The notes beneath the pieces are model-generated. The model saw only the letters and a program-made list of their open reading frames with translations. It was not told the origin of the DNA and did not search any database. Shown here in pieces: positions 47,276 to 57,731 of a DNA stretch of 64,000 bases; the stretch's first letter is position 1, and each line of letters opens with the position of its first letter. Made by a program: the position numbers and the translations under genes. The stretch comes from Adiantum capillus-veneris (taxonomy: Eukaryota; Streptophyta; Polypodiopsida; Polypodiales; Pteridaceae). The stretch is taken from the NCBI GenBank assembly GCA_014529385.2, contig CM043969.1, forward strand, positions 73,304,176-73,368,175, in the 5' to 3' direction.

Positions 47276-48269
47276 CAATCTTCGCGAGTATATCCATAAT
47301 CAACACCATGTGCAGTGACCCCTAGAGCATGGCTGCTCTAACTTTGCATCTACATACATGTCCTGCACAACACTTTGGAACTTATCCACAAAAGACATGT
47401 GTCTAGTCTCTCGCTGAGTACATGTCTGCAAAGTCACTAAGACTGCACCGTCTCGCACGCGTGACTCACTGTTCTGCTTCCTAAAACTGGCAAAGCATCA
47501 AAATCTGTCACCACCACCAGTGTGACTGCTTTACTCATGCACTCAAAGATCTATCCCGCTCTACATGTCTGTCCTCAAACCGTGTATGCACAATAAGCGG
47601 AGTGTCATCCTGCTCATCAAAAAAGTGTTTCTCCTAGATGCAAACGTCTACATGGAAATGCACTCACAAAGACTATGGTGTCTTTGACACCAAGAACGTA
47701 GAGAAGAGTTAAATGAGCACCACAATGGCCTCACCCTATCACAATCATGGAGCACAAGCATACTCCCACTGACGAAGTGCAAATGAATGTCACCCCTAAC
47801 ATGAACACCATTTTCTCTCAAAGCAAAAAACATGCTAAACTATCCCTGCGACAAGTAACATGACGTAAAGCATTGCTGTCTAGCTGCGAATCGTGAGACA
47901 AATTCCATGCATGTCTGGGTGAACCTGTGAAAATAGGAGTGTCTATCACATTCGTACTCTCAACAACAACCAATGGAATCCTGCACTGTCTCCAACACCT
48001 GAGACAATGTCTCCTCATGTGCCATGGTTTGCCACAATGCTAGCAAACCTCATGTCTGTGCCTCTGAGATTTGCCTAATACACCAACCTGTGTATCCAAT
48101 GATGATCTGTCATTGCAAGATGCCATAAATGAGTGCAAAATGAGTCTATAGATCAGCCCCCACACAAAGGGTAAATGCACAAGAGCATCACCAAAACTAT
48201 AGTAAAGATCGCATAAAGCCCATAACTCTTTGCCAAAATCAAGAACCAATCATGCATAAATTGTGACCA

Positions 48270-49340
48270 TACACAATGAAAGCGCAAGCAAAATGTCCTT
48301 CTGCATAGGCACAAGCCAAAAATTGGCTAAAACAACTCTCTAGCACTTGTCACAAAACGCATAAAGCCTAGTGAAAAACCGACAAAGTCTCCTTTGTAAG
48401 GAGTAAAGTGTCACCAAAAAATGAGAAAATAAACAAGGCCAAACACAATGGCAAACAATCTAGGAGTCCCGCAACCAACATCAATGAGCGTAAAGCTCAC
48501 GCAATGTCAAGGCTGTACCTATTGCACAGGTCATTGCAAATCTATGATATAATCACCAAGCTCACCCAATGTGGCATCGATGCATACACTCTCTAATCTC
48601 CCAGCCTGCAGAGAATACCACACAAAAGCCCCGAGTACAGCCTGCAATCACAACCTAGATCACATCAAATCATGTCTCATAAAATTCATGGGAAAAATTG
48701 CCAAATCTTCGGAAGTAAATGGCTATCAAATCCAAATAACCAATTAGCTATCAAGCTCAAACATGAGCAATAAATGCACATCATATCCACACTCAATATG
48801 CATCAAATCTCTGCAAATCGTGTCCCTGTGAAAACTTGTGAAAGAAGCCTCACCTATTTGCTCAAAAAATCATATCTCTTAAGAGATGGCTCCAATGGTG
48901 TGTAAACACCTCCGTGACGCTTTGCCCGAATTTAGCAAATAACCCTCAAACCACAAGATTTACACAAACTGAAATTGCATCTTCAACTCAAAATTTATGC
49001 ACTCAACTTCGAGAACCTTCCGTGGTTCCAAAAGTGCATCAAACTTGCACACTACGTAGAAACAAAAAGCCTAAATTTTTTGTATACAGTCAGTTTGAGC
49101 TGAATATTAGCAAAATGGTGAGAATTGTAGAAAGTTTCTTCCACATAGTTGTAGACCACGTCAAAAAGGAGGGGTATAGCGGGCAAAATTTTTAGATCTC
49201 CTCTCTGCAAGGAGGAAAATGCATTTGAAAACAGTCATGCGCACAGAGTTTTTAGGACAACACCTTCACCTACACACTATCTTCTACACACTCTTCTGAG
49301 CTTCTCATTTTTCCAAGTTCACCTGTACAAACCGTTCTAT
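48270..49340. other. Unassigned, possibly Copia leader or gag
   Basis: No clear coding similarity. It continues upstream, on the minus strand, of the degenerate Copia gag tail and could be its gag and leader in a decayed state. The exact join to element A near 49,340 is a guess. Confidence 0.4.
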
Positions 49341-49379
49341 ATGCATTTCCAAACTCTTACTAGACTTTTGCGAGTACTT

Positions 49380-50028
49380 GGAGACTTATGACCCAAGGAA
49401 ACCCTCAAGCTATTAAGTTTGATACATTATGTACATTGCTATTATAGGAGTCAATTTCAAGAAATAATAGGGCTAAACAACATGCAATTGAAAATGATTT
49501 TTTTGCTACTCAAAGAGGAGGTGGTGAAAGCAATACAACCACTTCTCATAGTTCTTCTATGAGTAGCAGATCACATGTGTCTAGTGCTTTTGATGGCAAC
49601 AACTCGTATAGGAATTTTGGTGAAAAAGGCAAGAAGAAGAGGAGTTGCCATTATTACAAGGCTAATGATCACTTGATAAAGCATTGTTCTAAGTTGGAGG
49701 CAACAACATCCAAGAAAAAAGAGGCTCGATCTTCTACTGGTGCAACTATCGCAAAATTTTCTTTAAATGGAGATTGTGATGATGATTTATATATATGCAA
49801 AATGGGCATTTAGTGCAGGGAACAATAAATAGATTCACATGTTGTACTTTGAGAGCGATGCTACAAAGCACATTGATTCACATCATGACTTATTTACCTC
49901 TCTCAAGGCAATCCCTCATGGGAATATGGTTTTGTGTCAACAATGCCTCTTATCTAGTCAAGAGAGTTGGAAAGATTGTGCTAGACTCATATGAATGGGA
50001 GTTCTTTCACACTTGTTGATGTGATTTA
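49380..50028 (+). pseudogene. Copia gag end and protease start (element A)
   Basis: Blocks STWRLMTQG (about 49,375), the degenerate knuckle near 49,645 and a broken protease part ending SFTLVDVIYV at the insertion site can be read in changing frames. The same blocks occur in E1 and B. Confidence 0.82.
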
Positions 50029-50220
50029 TGTTGGGGTATAAAGCCCAATGTGGTCGCCCAGGTAAGTGGGCGGGCCGCCAGGTATGTACACATATTCTTT
50101 TGTTGAAACCTGATAAGAACTCACTATGCTCTACACATTACAGTAGAGCGAGTTCACCATATCGTTGTGCTCTTCTTCTCGCACTCTCTCTCGCGTCGCA
50201 CTTCCGCTCGTACTCCTTCA
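50029..50220 (+). repeat. 5' LTR of element C (192 bp)
   Basis: It starts TG and ends CA. The last 50 bases (ctcttcttctcgcactctc to ctccttca) recur at 52,706-52,758 with a few differences. It is preceded by the ATTTA target duplication. Confidence 0.92.
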
Positions 50221-50222
50221 AC

Positions 50223-50234
50223 TGGTATCAGAGC
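50223..50234 (+). other. Copia primer-binding site (initiator Met tRNA)
   Basis: TGGTATCAGAGC is the perfect plant initiator-Met tRNA primer site, two bases after the LTR. Confidence 0.93.
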
Positions 50235-51307
50235 TCAGATCGAGGCTCCGGGCAGCACTGCAGGAGGCTAGAGTCACCAGCTCCGATTGGAGTGAAATTC
50301 GACAGGCGAAGACACGGCCCCAAATCCTGTGGGTAAGCCCTAAGGGCTTGGTGTTCTCACAATTTCATTCTGAGGTCATCTCGGCCACCGTTCGGCTTCG
50401 ACAAAGGTCTGCGCAGGCCATTTTCGACTACGTGGTCTCGGCGGGTGTAGATCCGACTCTGTAAATTTGGGGTTTTCGGCCTACGACTGCAGGTGCTGAG
50501 GATATCGACACTCCCAGAGTGTTGATTTGTGGCTATCTACACATCGAAGGACGGCTCACAGTTCTTGGAGGCGTGTCACATACGACACAGACGCATCTAC
50601 ACACAGACTGTAGGCGACATCCACTAGTTCATCAGGTAGCTTCTGTTTGCTGCTTGATATTCCAGATTTCATCTTGACATTGCAGGTACTTCCACATGGG
50701 ATGTATTGTCAGAGATGATGTATGTTTGTTGAGGGTTTGCTGGCTGTGAGTCACGCAGCAAACAACCGCCGCAGCGGTTACAGCATATAGTGGGAAATTT
50801 GTGGATGTATGACTTTGTGGGAAGTCTATGTACTGTCAAATTTACTGCAGCCTTTGTTGAGGGTCGAGTGAGGTTTTATTGAGCTGGGGGATTCTCGAAT
50901 GTTGAGATCCTTTCGGTGATACAGGTCTTGGAGCGATCCCTCGAGCACCCTTAGATAGGTAGCTAGGATTTATTGACTGTGAGTTAGACAGTTGGGATTG
51001 CATCTTTGCTTTACTGCCGTTGAGGCATTGTCACAGTCTATGCTTACAGGACAGTGACAAGACAGTGAGAGACAGTACAGGTGCAGGACAGGTTTACCCG
51101 CAGCTTACAGTGTCAGAGAGACAGTGTTTTTTGAGCTCTGTTTTTAGTACACTAGAGCCATTTTACAAAGGAGACTTTGCCAAAATTTTTGCAGAATCTG
51201 AAGCTTTCTTGGTTCATTTGACAGGTTGATATTGGTTCAGAGGGCAGTTTACAGGGGAAACTCTGCCGAATTTTTCCCAGGAAAGTAAACTACTGTGAAG
51301 CGTAGCT

Positions 51308-52399
51308 ATGGCTGGATCACAGGACACTGCTCTTTACAATATCAAGAAGCTGGATGGAACCAATTTCCCATTGTGGAAGAAGCAGATTTGGCACGTGTTG
51401 GTACAAAAGAAGCAGATAAAACCTATAAAGCTCAAGGGGATAAAACCAAAAGATATGGACAAAGATGAATGGAGCGAAATGGATGAATTGGCACTTTCTA
51501 CCACTATGCTGACTTTGGCAGAAAGCGTTTACTTCAATGTAGCAGACGAGATGTCGGCTTATCAAGCATGGTTAAAGCTGAGTGATCTTTATGAGAAGCA
51601 GAGTGCAGCTTCACAGGTATACTGGCTTAAGAAGCTTGTTGACTTGAAGATGAAAGAAGGGACACCTATGTCCAATCATCTGAATGAATTCAACACAATC
51701 TATAGTCAGTTGTCAGCTCAAGGTGTCAAGTTTGATAAACCTGTTAGAGCTATGTTCCTGTTGGTCACATTGCCAGAAAGTTGGGACACTTTTCGCACAG
51801 CTTTGAGTAATTCTGCACCTCCAGATGGTTTGAACATAGCAGGTGTAGAAGGAAGTCTGCTTACTGAAGAAACCAATAGAAAGACAATGGACAAAGGCAA
51901 AGGAACAGCCTTAGTTGTCAGGGGAAGGACCAAAGAAAAGTACAAAGGTGGAAAGAGGAATCAGTCTCATAGCAAGTCCCGCAGTGCTAAAGGCAAGAGT
52001 GACATAGAATCCTACCATTGTGGCAAGAAGGGTCACATGAAAAGAGACTGCAGAGAATGGAAAGCAGAAAAAGGCAAAGAGAAAGCTGAAGACCATGGTG
52101 AGAAGAACAAGTCCTCAGTGAAGATTCAAGAAATAAATGTGACAAACACTGTTGCAGAGGATGACAATCTAGTGTCAGGAGACATCTACTTCTTGAAGAA
52201 TACAATGGACTCAGCTCTTCTTACAGCATCTGATGGAAATGCACTGAGTGATTGGATTATAGACTCAGGGGCATCACTTCATGTGTCTCCAAACAAGGAG
52301 TGGTTTACCTCTTATGTGACCACTAAAGATCATGTTCGGCTAGGCAATGGGCAGACATGTGAGATCTTAGGTGTTGGAGATGTTCAATTGAAGTTTTAG
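51308..52399 (+). CDS. Copia gag-protease polyprotein fragment (element C)
   Basis: The ATG at 51,308 begins MAGSQDTALYNIKKLDG, a UBN2-type Copia gag. An intact capsid region follows to about residue 200, then a basic linker. The knuckle (SYHCGKKGHMKRDC, about residue 237) has its first Cys replaced by Ser. The protease active site is DWIIDSGASLHVS (about residue 318). The frame ends at a TAG at 52,397-52,399, after which the same frame continues NGSSFTLKNVRHVP, so this stop looks like a single-base change. This is the longest open retroelement gag in the window. Confidence 0.9.
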   Translation: MAGSQDTALYNIKKLDGTNFPLWKKQIWHVLVQKKQIKPIKLKGIKPKDMDKDEWSEMDELALSTTMLTLAESVYFNVADEMSAYQAWLKLSDLYEKQSAASQVYWLKKLVDLKMKEGTPMSNHLNEFNTIYSQLSAQGVKFDKPVRAMFLLVTLPESWDTFRTALSNSAPPDGLNIAGVEGSLLTEETNRKTMDKGKGTALVVRGRTKEKYKGGKRNQSHSKSRSAKGKSDIESYHCGKKGHMKRDCREWKAEKGKEKAEDHGEKNKSSVKIQEINVTNTVAEDDNLVSGDIYFLKNTMDSALLTASDGNALSDWIIDSGASLHVSPNKEWFTSYVTTKDHVRLGNGQTCEILGVGDVQLKF

Positions 52400-52705
52400 A
52401 ATGGCTCTTCTTTCACGCTGAAGAATGTGAGACATGTTCCCGCAATTACAAAGAGCTTTATCAGCACAGGTTTACTTGATGATGCTGGCTACGTCACCAC
52501 TTTTGGACAGAACATGTGGAAGATATCCAAGGGTTCTATGACAGTAGCACATGGAGTAAAGTCTGGAGGACTTTACATGATTTATGTATCAAATGTCTCT
52601 AAAACTGTAATCAATGTAACCGAGCAGCCGAATGTTTCTTTGTGGCATAGCCGGCTAGGACATATGTCCAAGAAGGGAATGGAAATCATGTCTCGTTCTC
52701 GTTCT
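52400..52705 (+). pseudogene. Copia protease end and GAG-pre-integrase (element C)
   Basis: It continues the frame of the gag-protease after the TAG, with VSLWHSRLGHMSKKGMEIMS, the GAG-pre-integrase signature. It then joins LTR sequence at about 52,690-52,706, marking the internal deletion. Confidence 0.88.
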
Positions 52706-52758
52706 GGCTCTTCTTCTCGCACTCTCTCTCGCGTGGCACTTCTGCTTGTACTCCTTCA
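52706..52758 (+). repeat. Truncated 3' LTR of element C
   Basis: It matches the last 53 bases of the 5' LTR with a few differences and ends CTCCTTCA, followed by the ATTTA duplication. Confidence 0.9.
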
Positions 52759-53012
52759 ATTTATGTACCATGAATAAAAAATAACCTTTTGTCTATATGT
52801 GCACTTGAAAGACTTCCTTGTTGTCAAATTTGTGGGATGACATATATAGTTAATGGTCTTAGTTTTGGTGATGAAATTGTTACATTTGGCATTTTGTGTT
52901 GTGGGTTGTATAAGCTCACTTTGTATGACAAGTATTGGTAGAATTTTGAAAATGAAATTGTGGATTCAAAGTCTATTTTAGATGCAAAACTTTGGCATGC
53001 ACGTTTTGGTAA

Positions 53013-53580
53013 TTGCTCAAGGATGGAGTTTGCACGGGCCCACAAACATCACTATGCACAAGCTGCAACCTGCATGTGGCCCGAACTGAACCATCCTTTG
53101 GAAACTTAGAACGCTGCATCTTACCCAAAATACAGCCTTCACAAACATGTTTGACAGGTGCTTCAAGAGGCGGCAAAGAAGCAACCATATCAGATTTCTG
53201 CAAACGTAGCAAACTGGCAAAATTCAGATGACCAAAACGTGCATGCCAGAGTTTTGCATCTGAAATAGCCCTTGAATCTGCAACAACATTTTCAAAATTT
53301 TGTCCACACTTGTCATACAAAGTAAGCTTATACAGCCCACGGCACAAGAGGCCAGATGCAACAATTTTATCACCAAAACTTAGATCATGAATTGTACATC
53401 TGTCATCCACAAATTTGACTACAAGTCCAAGTCTAGCAAGTGCGGATACAGACAAGAGATTCTTCTTGATCCCAGGTACATAAAGCGCATCAACAAGTGT
53501 GAAATAACTGTCATTTGTAGCAGTAAGCACAATCTTTCCAATTCCCTCAACCGGATAAGAGGCATTGTTGGCACAAGTGA
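53013..53580 (-). pseudogene. Copia protease end and GAG-pre-integrase (element B)
   Basis: It is open from 53,580 to 53,013 and holds FTLVDALYVPGIKKNLLSVS, the GAG-pre-integrase WHARFGHLNFASLLRLQ and CEGCILGKMQRSKF, and the integrase start LVHSDVCGPVQTPSL. Then it runs into element A in reverse orientation. Confidence 0.88.
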
Positions 53581-53581
53581 C

Positions 53582-54768
53582 TTAATTCCCATGAGGGACA
53601 GACTCGAGAGAGGTAAACAATTCACGATGTGAGGTAATGTGCTTTGTAGCACCACTGTCGAAATACCACACATGTGAATCTACAGCAAACTGACAAGCAT
53701 GCATCATGGACAGCAAGATTGTAAGTGCACTCTGCGTTAAAAGCCCATTCTTCATCGACATCAGTATCACAGTCTCCTTTCACAGAAGACTCAACAATGG
53801 CTGCATTTGTAGTAGAACCAGCATTTGCAATGGAACCACCCTCTTTCTTCTTAGCCTCTTTGGCCTTCAACTTAGGACAGGACTTGATCAAGTGATCATT
53901 AGCTTTACAATAATGGCAACGCATCTTCTTTTTGCCCTTGTCACCATAATTGCCCGACGAAGTGCTGCTAGCAGAAGCATTAGGAACAGAGGTTTTGCCA
54001 CTCGCAGCAGAACCATAAGAAGTGGCTGCATTGCTCTTACCACCCTTTCTTTGAGAAGCAATGAAAGCCTGTTCAACTGCACGCTGTCTAGTCTTGTTTT
54101 TTCTGGAAAGTGACTCTTGCAATAGCAATGTGTATAATGCATCAAACTTGACAACTTCTGGATTTCCTTGGGATATAAGTCTCCAAGTACTAGCAAAAGT
54201 CTGATTAGAATCTAGTAAGGCATCAAGAACAATCTGCACAAGGGAACTGTCCGAAATGACTTCTCCTGCAGAAATAAGTTGCTCATTGATATCCTTGACA
54301 CTAGCAAGGAAAGTGTCCATATCATCTTCCTCATGCATAATCTTTGACTCCAACACTTTACGCAGCAAAGCAAATTTTAGCCTCATGGCGACTTGCATAA
54401 AGACCAGCCAAAATATCCCAAGCCTGTTTTGTAGATTTTGCTAAACGGATGTGAGGAACAATGGTGCGCTTCACAGACAACACAATAAATACATGAGCCT
54501 GCGCATCCATAACATCCCAACGAGCTTGTTGTGCTGTAGGAAAAGCAACTCTAACAGCAACAATCCTTTCAGCAAGACCTGCAACATCCTCAACATCGCC
54601 TACATCCTCAGAACCAGGACGTACATCAATGCCGTGCACAATATTCCAGACGCCCTTTGACACAAGAACGTGTTGCATCATATAAGCCCACATAGGGTAA
54701 TTGTCCCCATGCAACCTGTCCTCAATAGCAAACATCTTGAACACATCTGTGTTGTTGTTGTCAGCCAT
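53582..54768 (-). pseudogene. Copia gag and protease start (element B)
   Basis: The ATG at 54,766-54,768 begins MADNNNTDVFKMF. The first 136 codons are open, then a frameshift at about 54,365-54,390 moves to a second frame that runs to 53,622. This frame holds LASVKDINEQLISAGEVISD, the linker and an intact knuckle CHYCKANDHLIKSC. The protease site WYFDSGATKHITSH is in a third frame. Confidence 0.9.
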
Positions 54769-55135
54769 GGTAAATGTTGCACCTGATGTGAAAACTGCCC
54801 GAAAATAGGAGAAACGGAGCGGGAACAACAGTTGGTATATAGCACAAACCGTAGAAGACTATAAGGCACCTGTTATGCAAAAATTGGCACTGACAAAAAT
54901 TCTACACAAAATGACGAAATAGCTTGTGCAGCACTGCTTGTAGTGGAAATGGAGGCCGAAATGAGCCCGAATAAAAAATATGAGCAGACTAAGCTGCAAA
55001 CGCTTGCCAAAGCTGCAAGCACTCGCCAAAGCTCACCTACAAACCTGCAAACGCTCGCCAAAGCTCACTGAAATTGGAGAAAATGAGCAGGCATGTGTTG
55101 GAGCTGCTGGCGACGAGCCCGGGAGGACGCAACCT

Positions 55136-55147
55136 GCTCTGATACCA
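55136..55147 (-). other. Copia primer-binding site (element B)
   Basis: The minus strand reads TGGTATCAGAGC, three bases after the LTR end. Confidence 0.92.
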
Positions 55148-55150
55148 ATT

Positions 55151-55376
55151 GTTGGAATTAGGTTTGCAGAGAAACGCACACAGCTTGGAGAAGACGAAGG
55201 AAGCTCAAGGCACACAATAGAGAGTGTGTTACTTAGCATGCAATGGAAAGATAGATAGCCCTAGAGTGATGGGTGTATATACAATGCTCGGGGGAAAAAA
55301 CCTCCTAAAGAGGGAAAAAATGCCCCGGCGGTCCTAGTGTGTTCACACACATCACTACCACATGTATATGGTAACA
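55151..55376 (-). repeat. 5' LTR of element B (226 bp)
   Basis: On the minus strand it starts TGTTACCATATACATG and ends TTCCAACA. Its outer end abuts the LVHNDPCGP integrase block of element A. Confidence 0.85.
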
Positions 55377-56400
55377 TCAACTTGTGCATAATGATCCTTG
55401 TGGACCTATACAAACTCCATCCCTGGGTGATTACATGTACTTTGTGACTTTCATTGATGATTACTCCAGGCATGCATGGGTGTATCCGCTTAAAGCTAAG
55501 TCCGAAAGTGTTCATTTGCTTCAATAAATTTTAGGTTATGATTAAAAATATCTCTAAATGAACTATGGGCATCCTCCATCCAAATCAAGGGCGGAAGTAT
55601 ATGTTTCATGACTTTAATGCAATTCTGCCTAGTCATGAAATAGAACACCAATGTACAGTGCCATACCTACCTTAGAAAAATGGTTTGGTGAAAGAAAAAA
55701 TAGGTTTCTTATAGAGATGGCATGATTTATGGTCAAGAGTCATCCTTTACCACATTCGTTTTGGCTTTAGGCTGTCATGTGTGCTACTTATGTACTTAGC
55801 ATGTTTCCTACTAAAGCCTTGTAGTCTAAGAATCCTTAGCACGACATGAGAAGAAGCCATCTATTGATAAGATATGCATCTTTGGTTGCTTAGCTTATGC
55901 TTTGGTACCACAAAAGCATCGCAAAAAATGGATGATAAGGCTATCAAATGTATTATTGGTTACAATCCTGAAAGCAACAATTTATAGGTTGTACCATTGG
56001 AAGAAAAAGTGTATTTTGATTTCATGAGATATTGTTTTTGTGGAAGATTTTTTTCACCCCTTGTTATCACATACCAGAGAAAATAATGTAAGCTCATAGG
56101 AAATTTATGACAATATGTTGCCTCTTTTTAATGGTAAAAACTTGAATGTAAGTTCCAATGAAGCAAATGTATAGCCTATGGGGTTCCAAAAATGTCATGG
56201 ATCAGCCGTTAACTATGAAGATATACATGATATACTTGATGTGGAAAGGGCTGAGAATGAAAAGGCTAGGGGTATGTCTAAATGGCTGGTGCATACTTTG
56301 CATGACAATAAATTGGACGCACCTATGTCTAGTTGTACTTGTTCTGGTTCTTGCCATGCATCACATGCATAAAATTAGCCAAGTAGACAATGCCTTTTGA
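55377..56400 (+). pseudogene. Copia integrase and linker (element A)
   Basis: It begins with LVHNDPCGP and FIDDYSRHAWVYPLKAK, then decays through multiple frames. The RFWL-type block and the linker ending SGSCHASHA match E1 near 4,250-4,340. It ends before RT. Confidence 0.82.
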
Positions 56401-57700
56401 GTGATAAAGCCTCCAAGAGATACACACTTGTTCTCGGCTATGCATTGGTGCACACACACACCCTAGTATAGAAAACAATTGGATGGGCTAATGAACTCTT
56501 ATTTGGGTGTTTAGGGCCTCTATGAGGAGCATGATAAGAGGAGAACAATGCTAATGCAAGTGTTTTATGGGAACAAAAGCACTAATTGAAAATGCAAAGC
56601 CAATGAAATGATGCAAAAGTTGATGATTACACCAATTAATGAGAATTGAAAAAAGGGGAGCTTTCAACCAATCTCTAATCAATCATGGATTTAGATATGA
56701 AGGTGTTAGTGGGTTGTCATGACGGACGTCTATAGCATACCTATCTGATACTAACATAATATGTCAATACGCTAGGAAGTGACTCGGATGGGGCACAAAG
56801 ACTGTTTGAGGTTGTCAATACTCAAGAAGTCAACTTAGCAAGAAAACATATCAACTCAACAAACTAATCACCATTCTTTGATAAAAAAATATGCATATGT
56901 CCTATCATGTCACTCCAGGTCCTCATGCCATTTCATCAACTAAATGAACTTGGATCGTCAAAAAACTCTAAGAGAAGCTATATTAGGTCTAAGGGGACAA
57001 GTCTATCAAGTTTAGTGGCTATCTGTCAAGGTAAAAAAATCACAATATATCATGTAATAAGTCATAAAAACTACAATAGAACATCATAAACAAGTTTCCC
57101 TAAGGTTTAATAATACTCTCCTATGGTCAAAATATCAAAAAACAATGATTTAAGCACTCAAATATGCAGATAAGATTCACAGACACATAGTTGCAAACCA
57201 CATCAAAACTTGACATGCTTATACTTAATTGAAAGAGAAAGAAACAAGGAGCATAATGCAATTCTCAAAACTAAATTTGGATTACCAAATCAAGAGATAA
57301 ATGGATAAGAACTCGTAGTAACTGAGTAGCCGTTTGATAGTCGTACACATAGCTCTTCTATTTCTCCAAAAGATAATGTTACAAAAGTGTGTTTAAACTA
57401 AGATTTTTGAGCTTTATACATAGGGCTTTCAAAATGGCCAACGGCCGACTAACATGGCTTTGGGCACATGATCAAATAATACAGCTCAGAGTGTACGACT
57501 TTCGGATCAAAATTACATAGACTCATTTACAAGGCTTCCCAAAAAAGAGAGGATAAATTACATTAGAAATGTGGCTTGTACAAGGTTTGGTTGACTAGGA
57601 GGGTGCTCATCAGCTACATCGGCCAAACACTTCCCCCTTCCTAGACGTTCCACGTCCTCTTACAAGTCGTGGAAGCAATTCAGTAGTCAAACTACCTTTT
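56401..57700. other. AT-rich region without genes
   Basis: No coding or repeat family was recognised. Open frames are short. Confidence 0.5.
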
Positions 57701-57731
57701 TCCAAAGTCTTGATGACGACTTTGTTGAGCA

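Larger units (their letters stand above)
46160..48270 (-). mobile_element. Degenerate Copia retrotransposon with duplicated 3' end
   Basis: Reading the minus strand from 48,250, a gag tail leads to a CCHC knuckle with an internal stop (CGKPWHMRRHC near 48,045-48,010). A degenerate protease block (DSNALRHVTCRRDSLACF near 47,880) follows, then, after deletion of integrase and most of RT, a late RT/RNase H piece (FGTLMYDFLVSRPDIAT at about 47,270-47,215). The late-pol piece, polypurine tract and LTR occur twice in tandem. Confidence 0.78.
50029..52758 (+). mobile_element. Copia element C, nested in A, internally deleted
   Basis: The 5' LTR spans 50,029-50,220 and runs TGTTGGGG to CTCCTTCA. A primer-binding site follows two bases later (50,223-50,234). 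A 363-codon gag-protease frame lies at 51,308-52,399. After GAG-pre-integrase the sequence jumps near 52,690 into a 3' LTR end (about 52,706-52,758). ATTTA duplications flank it at 50,024-50,028 and 52,759-52,763. The rest of pol is deleted, so it needs outside enzymes. Confidence 0.94.
53011..55376 (-). mobile_element. Copia half element B, inverted inside A
   Basis: On the minus strand it has a 5' LTR (55,376-55,151), primer site (55,147-55,136), leader, gag (from 54,768), protease and GAG-pre-integrase, and ends in the first residues of the integrase near 53,013. It then meets plus-strand element A. Integrase, RT, RNase H and 3' LTR are missing. The matching 240-bp part of A is also missing at the junction. 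Confidence 0.88.
49340..56400 (+). mobile_element. Copia element A, 5'-truncated, with two nested insertions
   Basis: Element A is a family relative of E1. Its parts are gag end and protease (49,340-50,028), protease/GAG-pre-integrase (52,759-53,010) and integrase through linker (55,377-56,400). It is interrupted by element C (50,029-52,758) and by half element B (about 53,011-55,376). RT and RNase H are missing at the 3' end. The knuckle reads CHYYKANDHLIKHC, with the second Cys replaced by Tyr. Confidence 0.88.
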
